DNA of 64,000 nt from Lojkania enalia (lineage: Eukaryota > Ascomycota > Dothideomycetes > Pleosporales): positions 949,719-1,013,718 of the forward strand of contig ML986581.1 of assembly GCA_010094045.1 (NCBI GenBank), read 5' to 3'. A model generated the notes under the pieces. It was not told the DNA's origin. It did no database searches and was given only the letters and a program-made list of their open reading frames with translations. Within the stretch, counting starts at the first letter, position 1, and each line of letters starts with the position of its first letter. Shown in pieces: positions 55,669 to 64,000 of the stretch. Made by a program: the position numbers and the translations under genes.

Positions 55669-58600
55669 GTTATAAGCCTAGAAGCTCTTTAACTACTACT
55701 ATATTCTATATAGATAGATTAGAACTAATTAATATAAGTTTAGTTAGTTAATTATATCTCGTTTATTAAGACCTTAGTTACCTTAATATTGCTAAGCTAG
55801 CTAAGAAGCTAAAGAGTTTAGAACTAGTTATAGTAGAGACCTTAATAAATTAACATGATATAGTATATTAAAAAGATAATAGAATTAGACCTACTTATTA
55901 CTAAAGCTACAGTTATTCTCGATAAACTAGAGTACTAGATATAGTAGCTATTTCTATAGAAGGATAGTACGGACTAGAACTAGCTCTAGAAATATATAAA
56001 CTTAGACCTTAATAAGAAGCTAGTTCTTTAACTAGACGCTAAAAAGCCGATTAAAAAGTAGTTCGGAGATTTCTATAGGATAGATAGTAATACTAAAGTA
56101 GTAGATATTAAAGTAGATATTATAGATTTAACTAATTAAGAATTAGTAAAATATAAAGTCTAGTATAGAATATATAGTTGTAGTAAGATACGGTAGTTAT
56201 AGAAAGAGAAGGCTCTTAGAGAATTTACGTAAGAGATATCGAGGATAATAGTAGTTTAATATATCTATCTAATTATAGACTATAAGACTATATATAATTA
56301 ACTATAAACTCTTAAAAAGTATTTCTACCCGAGTAAAGCTAAATATAGTATATAGCTACAGGCTCGATACTAGACGCTTAAAATACGACTAAGAAAGAGG
56401 AACCTAAATATCTAGTTTAAGGATTAGCTTAAAACGACGCGTGTTATAAGCCTAGCAAGTATACTAGAAATATAGGGGAATTAAGTTTAGTAGGACTTTA
56501 TTCTTATAGTTAAGAGCTTAGACGATAGCTAGGCAGTAAATAAGCTATTACTACTTATTAAGTCTAAAGTAGACAATAAGCTATATATAAGTATCTCAGA
56601 CCTAGTAGCGTAGTATATATTATACTATTATTATACTAGACTAGTTATATTAGAGCTAGAGACGTTCGCAACGCTTAGTATTATACTATAGTAACTATAG
56701 TAGTTATAGTAGACTAATAGTAGCTAGAAACTTTAGCAATTAAGATAGATAGTCTACTTCTATAGAGATAGTTACAAATTCGAGTAATATCTATATATTA
56801 ACTTAATACTGCGCCTATTAAACTAGTAGCTAGATTAAAATATTAAGTAGAGATTTTAAGAGTTTAGAATATTAAGATCTTCTAGGTTAAAGGTACTCTA
56901 TAATACCGAGAAGTAACTAGTAGTATTAGTAGGTTCTACAGGCTCTACGATAGTTTTAATACTAGTACTAAGTATAATAAAAAGATAGGATAATAGATAT
57001 TAACTATTAGAACTAGCTGTAATAATAGCTCTAAACCTAAGTCGATTAGTAAAATCTATAGTAGCTTTAATTCTATAGCTTAGAGTTGTATAGGCTAAGT
57101 AGTATTAGTATTAGCTATTATTACTTAATAGATAGATTATAGACCCTAGCTTAAATACCTATATTACTAATAGTAAGTCTTATAATTAGAGAATAATATA
57201 GCAGCCTAGACTAGACGACTATATATATATAGGGGGACAGTTGCTGCTAATTTAAGAATAGAGAGAAGTCTAGCTGTAGGTATAGACGCCTATTAGAATT
57301 AAGACTATCTTACTCTTATATATAGTATATATCCTAGAGATATTTACGAGCATAGTTAGTCTCTTATACTATAGTATAGTAGGGATCTATTTTAATTTAG
57401 GACGAGACTATCTATATTAGATAGATCTATTAAATATTATATACTATCTTAAGTATATATTTAAGTATTAGCTAATAAATATAGAGGATAGTATACAACT
57501 ATCTCTATTAGTATATATAGTATAATATAGACTAAAGCCTTCCTATACAGCTTATAAGCAGCTAGAACTTATACCTATATAAGCTTATAGGGTATTTAAC
57601 TATATTAGCTAGAAGGTAGTCGCTTATCTACCTACTTATATTAACAGGCTTAAGTTAATTAAGTAGTAGTAGTAGAGAAATTAAGCTCTAAAGTAGATAG
57701 AATATACTATCTATATCTAGTCTAAGCTCTATAAGATAGTAAGTAGGAGAGCTCTTTAAGAACTAGCCTAAGGACTATTTAAGAAACTAGAAATAGATTT
57801 AGTCTAGATATACGATCGGTTAGAGCGCTACTATAATAGAGACCTCTAGATATTCTATATAGTCTACTAGTATAATAAGTAGTATAAAGCCTACTACCTA
57901 CTAAATAAGAATATAATAACGCTATAATATATAGTATAGAGATTACTAGTTAAGCTTAAAGCTTAATTTAACGTATAGGTTAAAGCTGTTAGGCTTAATA
58001 GTAAGCGCGGATATTCTAAGATACTTAATATCTTTAAGAATCTAGGAATCTTAGTAGAACTATAAGTAGAATATACTAAGAAGTAGAATAGTCTAATAGA
58101 GAGAGTAGGGTAGTCGCTAGTCGTATAGGGAAGAGCTATAAGGATAGATACAGGGCTACTAATAGAGGTATTAAATAAGTGTTTACTCTTAGCAGTCTAT
58201 CTCCTTAATCGTATATTAACCGAAGCTCTAAACTAGTATACCCTATATAAAGTAGTACGCGGAACTAGACTGTTAGTAGCTTATCTTAGTATACTAGAAG
58301 CTAAGGTATATATCCTAAATTATTACCTATATTAGAAAGAAAAGCTATAATCTTATACGTTAATTAGACGCCTTATAAAATATAACTCTATAAATATCTA
58401 TTATATTTAGATGCTAGAGCTAGATAGAGTTATTAGGACTAGAGATATTATTCTACTACCTGTAGAATTGTATAAAGATCTTATCTTTCTAGACAAGTAG
58501 ATACTATATCTAGCAGCTATAATATTTAATATTAAGGAGAGCTGTAAGCTGAATAATATAGAGCTTAAATAGATGCTAGATTAATTAACAGCTTAATTAT

Positions 58601-60596
58601 GCAAGGAGACGCTAGATAATAAACTTAAGTAGTAGATTAAAAAGCAGCTTAAGTAGGAGCTAGGTTAGTAATAATTAAGTAAGCTAGCTAGAGTAGAGCA
58701 TCTAGCAGTTAGCGGTATTATAATACTAGAAGATATCCTAAAACTACGTAGTTAAGACGATTATAATAAGTATTTAGAGGTAATAATTAGCCTCTTTAAG
58801 GGCTGGTATTAGATTAAGCTAGAAGTAGAAGCTCTAGACCAACGATTAAATAATATAAATAGATACGACGAAATTAGTAGTTAGCTTAATACTAGAAATA
58901 TTATAGAGACTAGAACTTATAAAACACCCTATATATATTATATAGCGTTTATAAAAGTATTATAGTAGAAGATAAGTAGTAATATACTAGCTAATTAGCC
59001 TAGGATCAGTCTATATAGAGATTAGCTACTACCTCTACTAAAGTAATAGAAGTAGTTTAAGAGGTATCTATTTAGAATCGAATTTAAAAAAGTAGTAGTA
59101 GTAGAGCTTTAAAGCTGCTGTAGTAAGGGCTGTCTAGTTTATATAATAGAGACTAGAGTTAATATATAGCTAAAGATTAAGCTTCTACTACTAATATAAG
59201 TATTTATATATAAATTTAATAAAGATAGATATTTATATAAGTTTAAAACTAGGCTAGTTATTAGAAGAGACTTATAGTAGAACTAGAAAGATATATATAC
59301 AGCTACTCTAGCAGTATAAGTATTCTAATTCTTAGTCGCTCTAGCAGCAGCTTTTAGACTACACGCCTATTAATATAATATTACCAACACTTTCTTAAAT
59401 ATACTGCTAGATAGACTAATATACGCCTATACGCTAGAAGGATTTATATAGGAACTAGGTAAGCTACTAGAGATAAGGAAAGCTCTTTATAGCCTAAGAG
59501 ATACTCTTCTACTCTAATATAAGTACCTTAAGAGCTCGCTACTTAAACTAGAACTATAGTTAATCTAGAAGGTCCTATATCTATTTAGAAGTAAAAGCCT
59601 AATAGTATTCTTCTATGTTAATAATATAGTTGTTCTAATCTACTTAGACCACCTTACTACGTATTAGTAATTCGAAGTAGGCTTAAAATCGCAGTACGAG
59701 CTACGCTTACTTAAATAGTTTAGGTAGTTTCTAAGAATTAGAATAGTCTAAGACTAGGATATAGGTAGAATCTAGCTTAGTTAAGACTCGTTTATTAATA
59801 AGATTGCAGCTAAGTATAGACTATAAAAGTAGAGGTAGAGAAGCTATCCTATAGTACCTCTAGTTAATAACCATCTAGTATTAAGTATAGAGGAGCTAAA
59901 CTATTAGAGAACTAGATATTATTAGCAGCTAGTCGGATCTCTAAAATATTTAGTAGTCTATACGCGCCTAAATATTTTAAAAGCTTACTTAACTCTAGTA
60001 ATCTATCTTAAGAATCTAAGATAGAGTTATATTCAAGTAGTAGAGTACGTCTAGAGATATATAATTAGTACGAGAGGGCTAGACTTATAAGTATCTAGAC
60101 TAGATTAGGAAAATATAACCTACCTTAGTAATAAGCGCGAGCTACTATTCTATAAAGTATTAGACGTAGTATTTATAGATAATTAAAAGACGCGTTATAG
60201 CTTGCAGGGCTACCTATTTAAGTTCTATAGCCTACCTATTAACTAGAAAGTAATAATATAGCGCTTGGTTACTAAGTTAACAACTAAAGCTAAGCTGCTA
60301 GCTCTATCTATAGTAGGTAGCGAGCTATAATAGTAGACTAGGGTCTTTAATTACGTAGGGTTTAGTATAGAGATAGTCCCTATACTATTTTATAACAATC
60401 AACAGATAGTAGGTATTACTACTAAAGTAGTAGATAGATTATAGACTAGGCTATATTATATAGACACTTATTAGATATAGATTCGATAAGAAGTTAAAGT
60501 AGGAAGATTATAGGTTAGCTAGAAGCCGATAAACTAGATACTAGCAGATAGTTTTATAAAGGTACTACCTAAGTAGAAGTACCTTACCTTTTTAAA

Positions 60597-60748
60597 GCAG
60601 CTTAGTCTTATAGAAGTACCTAGACTAGTTAACTAGAAGGTAGCTTTACTATTTACTGCAGCTGGGGGGGTATATTATAGCTATATAAAGGTATCTAAAC
60701 TAGTTAACTAGAAGGTAGCTTTACTATTTACTATAGCTAGGGGGGGTA
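60597..60748 (+). repeat. 76-bp tandem duplication spanning the polypurine tract
   Basis: The end of pol, the seven-G polypurine run and the first bases of the LTR occur twice 76 bp apart (tatattatag at 60671 and 60747). Element 1 has only one copy, which explains most of the 80-bp length difference between the two elements. Confidence 0.8.
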
Positions 60749-60873
60749 TATTATAGCTAAGCTATTTATAGTTAGCCTCTTAGTAGGTCTAGGGATATAT
60801 ATATAGTATATCTTACATTTCTAGTTAATAGACGCAGTTTTCCAACCCTTATTAGAGCTAGCCAGCTCTAATA
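60749..60873 (+). repeat. 3' LTR of retrotransposon 2
   Basis: 125 bp; same ends as the 5' LTR, with scattered transitions. Confidence 0.88.
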
Positions 60874-61314
60874 CTTACTACTAGTAGTTAGTAGAAGAAA
60901 ATCTAATATACTTCTCTAATACTATATAAATTTTATTTATACTACTTTCCTATATATATAAACTTAATTAACTAGAGTAGTATATTATACTATATTATAG
61001 ACTATAGTAGTATATCGTAAAATAGACTAGGGTGGTTATTAGATTTTAGGTAGTATATTATAGTATCTCGCAGTATATTACAGTATATTAAATAATAGTA
61101 ATTAACTATACTTTATAATATATAATAGTAATTTACTATATTTTATAGTATTTTCTAGATTATAGTATTCTACGATATACTGTAGTAGACTTTTATATAC
61201 TATTAGGAGTATAGTATTAGTATACTATTTAGTAATAAAACTTATTATCTCTAAAAATAAATACTTAATATAATAGTATAATATACTACTATTTTACTAG
61301 GGTTTTATATATAT

Positions 61315-61356
<42 letters not shown>

Positions 61357-61490
61357 CAGTAGTCTACAAATATAATTTATAGCTAGATACTCTCGATTAT
61401 TAACCCTAACTCCTTATATACCCGCAATATTATAATATTCCTACTATTCTTTATTACAGCGTTTTATTATAATTATATTAATATTAATAT
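60874..61490. other. AT-rich spacer between retroelements
   Basis: 617 bp of TA-rich sequence with repeated CAGTATATTA-like motifs (61070-61180) and the TAG microsatellite at 61314-61363; no gene seen. Confidence 0.5.
61314..61363. repeat. (TAG)n microsatellite
   Basis: About 16 uninterrupted or near-uninterrupted TAG units. Confidence 0.9.
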
Positions 61491-61694
61491 TATTATAGAG
61501 ATTTTCGGCTAGTCTACTAAGCTGTATTAGATATTAACGTACAATATTACGGTTGATATTACGCCGGATATTATGCTAGATATCAGCTAATATACCCCTT
61601 TTTCATGTATATAAATATGGCCCGCTAGCTATCTTCAATTAACTAGTTCAGCTCCTTATCTTCCTCCCTGAGATAAGATTCGCCTCTTACTATA
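61491..61694 (+). repeat. 5' LTR of retrotransposon 3
   Basis: 204 bp, TATTATAGAG...TTACTATA (originally TG...CA), same length as the solo LTR at 45658-45861 and collinear with it over its whole length; nearly all differences are C-to-T or G-to-A relative to the solo copy. Contains a TATA-like motif followed by a pyrimidine-rich leader. Confidence 0.85.
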
Positions 61695-64000
61695 GTTATA
61701 AGCTCGGTTACTGTACTAAAATAGCTGTAACTTAATTTATATATTGTGATTAATATTACTCCTTTTTATTTAGTATTATAATATCGCGATATTATTATCT
61801 TTATCGTTTACTAACAATCTTTAGGCATTTAGCTATCAGAATTACGTGTAAATTCTATACTTTATAAGCCTATTAACACGCTATATCGCGTTTAAGGCTA
61901 TTTTATTCTCTAGTATTAATATATTCTAGTATATTTCTAGTATTGTAACGGTTGTACACTCCTCTATAGCTATATTTAAAAAGAAGATACTTAGTACTCC
62001 TAATAATTAGGAGGATTAGCTCGAGTAGCGTAAATTAACAGCTAGTAGGTTAAGGGTATAAGAATATTTAGATCTAAGCGTACCTCTTAAAAAGGTTAAA
62101 ATTTATAGGCTAGAACCTCCCCTCCTTAATATAGGTAAGTTCCGGACCCCGAAGATAAATCTAGAAGGGGAAATAGAAAGATACTCCTCTAGTAGAGTTA
62201 TATATAAGGAGATAACCTTAATATAAATAATAGATTGGAACTGGGCAAGGGACTAGTATAACTAATAGAGGAAGAATTAGATTAAGATTAACAACACTCT
62301 CTGTACTATATATAGCGATATCCTAATAATAATATCGCTTTAATATAAAGTAATACTTAGCGACGATATAACTAGCTATAAGATTCTTAGAATCTTATAG
62401 GAAAAGTTAGCGTCTACTATTAAGTCGAGGGAGTAACTAATCTAGAAGAAATATTAAGCTCTCCTTAAGTACCTAACTAATAAAGAGGTAGAGAAGTAGC
62501 TAAATTAGTAGAATTAGGTAATCTATTATACTAAGGCTGCTAGCTTAGTAGAAGTTTAGGGCCTTAGAGTAGAAAAGAATTTTCTTCTAATAGTTACTAA
62601 GAAAGATGAGGTGTAGGCGCTAATCTATATAGTACTGATTAACGCTAAAAATAAGCTAGGTAGGATTAATCAACCGATTCCTATAATTAAACAATTGGTA
62701 TACTGATATACTAATTACTATAGATATTTTAATCTATAAAAGGCGCTCAGCTTATTTACAGCTTTACAACATCTATTAATTCTTTAAGTAAATTCTAATA
62801 GTGCTATATAGCAGCTTTAAGAAAAATCCGGTTCGCGATTACGTACTCTACTACCCTACTTCTATAAGAAGTAGCACTTCTAGAGTAATTGCAAGTACGT
62901 AAACGAATTAATTAAGCTACTAAACTAGGTACTAGATTAGGAAATACTAAAAGCCTAAGATAATATCTTAAATAGGAATAACTAGGGGAAAAAGAATACT
63001 CTAAAGGTAAATATAGAAAAATATAAGAAGTTGAAATTCTCGTTTAATAGTAAAACCTCTATAAAAGCTACTAGCCTCTAGAGAAATACTTAGGTAATTT
63101 AAAGGGGCAATTTTTTAGCGAGTACTACCCCTAAGAAAGAAGATACTAGTATTCTAAATCAGTAGATACTTAATCTAGGTTCTAATATCTATATATATAA
63201 CTCTAAGGCTTTTAGTTAGTAGACTACTTAAATAGTAAATTCTAAAGATAAAATTGCTGTAGAAGGTAGTATATACCCTATATTAGAATAGAGTACTATT
63301 ATAATTATAATTAATTCTCCTACAGGCCTGAGGGATATTAAACTAATAGAAGTTACTTACGTCTTTTAGTTGCTAACTAATATAATAGCCCTAATTAGAA
63401 ATAGGAAATAGGGTATTTAGTTCGACTTAGGTAGAGATTACCTTTACTAGTATAATTACTATAATATCGTTTATTATTTAGAGTTGTTTAACAGCTACTA
63501 GCTACTAGACGCGGACCTAGTAAAAAGACTTCTACTCGATTTACTTTCCGAATATAAAATAGTTATAGTAATTAAGGAAAAGCTTTTCTATTACTAGTAA
63601 CTAATATAAATTATTTCTTCAGCTAAAGCGTACCGATTATTAGGCTATCTAGGTAGAGATTTAGTATTAGCCCTACCTTAGGTAGCTAAGAGTATCCAGT
63701 TAAGCGATTAGGAAGTACTAGTATAGTAAAATTACTAGATATATATATAAGCGAAGTTATTATAGTAGATTAGCTAGTATAGTTAGCTTTATCTAACTAC
63801 TAAACTATTTAAGAGAATCGCGATTAATATTATACAATTTTAGAAGGACTGTAAAAGGTACTATAATAGTAAGAGATACCTATTTTATATAGTTAATTAG
63901 GTGTTCTAGTAGTATAAGGGATTTACGATATATAATTAGTTAAAATCCACCCTTATAAAAGCCTTTAAAACACTATTAGCAAAAATTAAACGATAGTATA
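61491..64000 (+). mobile_element. Copia-type LTR retrotransposon 3, 5' part (runs off the window)
   Basis: Begins with a 204-bp LTR (61491-61694) followed by gttataagctcgg, the same post-LTR signature as elements 1 and 2. The interior on + contains a Gag-like stretch (~62.0-63.1 kb), a protease/pre-integrase-like stretch (~63.15-63.55 kb; SPTGLRDIKLIEVTYV), and the start of an integrase core (FKRIAINIIQFQKD near 63810, where the first catalytic Asp appears changed to Asn). Frames are riddled with TAG/TAA. Element family differs from elements 1 and 2 in LTR and sequence. Confidence 0.75.

Larger units (their letters stand above)
55544..60873 (+). mobile_element. Ty1/copia-type LTR retrotransposon 2, inverted sister of element 1
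   Basis: LTRs at 55544-55668 and 60749-60873 (125 bp each); flanking pentamers tttac (55539-55543) and cttac (60874-60878) differ by one C/T transition, so the target duplication is still visible. Interior order on +: Gag-like part (~55.9-56.9 kb), protease/pre-integrase (~57.1-57.5 kb), integrase (~57.8-58.2 kb), reverse transcriptase (~59.1-59.9 kb; active-site box at 59614-59625 reads YVNN instead of YVDD), and RNase H (~60.1-60.5 kb). This pol order (integrase before reverse transcriptase) is diagnostic of copia. Dozens of TAG/TAA codons stand in glutamine positions. A 76-bp duplication sits before the 3' LTR. It is inactive. Confidence 0.88.
46470..64000. other. AT-rich, RIP-type degenerate region
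   Basis: From roughly 46.5 kb the DNA is dominated by TA dinucleotides and TAG/TAA codons, with hardly any CG or CA dinucleotides in long stretches. No open frame of typical gene length exists. In the retroelement-derived frames, stops sit where CAG or CAA glutamine codons are expected. This is the pattern left by repeat-induced point mutation. Between 46470 and 50150, outside the minisatellites, I cannot assign any gene or element family; a stretch near 49440-49950 (+) retains Lys-rich open segments (e.g. YIALGEEEKKKILDEAIKV) and may be an older transposon. Confidence 0.85.

Overview
The window looks like a filamentous ascomycete (Pezizomycotina) chromosome segment. Most genes at 0-44.4 kb are cut by 47-61 bp GT-AG introns. 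The families are typical of plant-associated or saprotrophic moulds: Zn2Cys6-type regulator, MFS carriers, P450, and an AA9 lytic polysaccharide monooxygenase with a CBM1. From about 46.5 kb to the end the DNA becomes extremely TA-rich and stop-dense, carrying decayed LTR retrotransposons, as expected of repeat-induced point mutation (RIP). The species cannot be fixed from the sequence.

Layout. 0-5.1 kb: 3' part of a fungal transcription factor, then a 14-TM-type MFS exporter with an in-frame stop. 7.8-11.5 kb: an anion:cation-symporter MFS carrier and a class II aldolase/adducin protein. 11.7-13.0 kb: an AA9-CBM1 pseudogene. 13.2-30.9 kb: the most unusual block, with four very large or intron-poor genes and one small membrane protein: a 1774-aa DUF6603-type protein (-), a four-TM protein (+), an intronless S8 subtilisin-like protease (+), an intronless 1185-aa protein (-) and an intronless 1386-aa protein (+). 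The two largest intronless proteins resemble, as far as I can judge by eye, uncharacterised families of large bacterial proteins. The arrangement is two divergent gene pairs around the protease, and I consider it a candidate undescribed system of bacterial ancestry. 32.1-44.4 kb: a tailoring/catabolic-looking set (MDR oxidoreductase, P450, sugar-type MFS carrier, FAD monooxygenase, SDR) without a polyketide, peptide or terpene backbone enzyme.

44.9-46.2 kb: a decayed TPR-repeat gene interrupted by a 204-bp solo LTR with a perfect 5-bp target duplication (GTATC). 46.5-64 kb: AT-rich heterochromatin-like DNA. It contains two minisatellites, two inverted copies of one Ty1/copia element (50151-55400 on -, 55544-60873 on +; 125-bp LTRs, recognisable 5-bp target duplications), and the 5' part of a different copia element (61491 to the window end) whose 204-bp LTR matches the solo LTR at 45.7 kb. 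I saw no tRNA, rRNA or CRISPR array.

Exon boundaries were worked out by hand from splice consensus, frame continuity and family motifs. Family names rest on motif recognition, not database searches.
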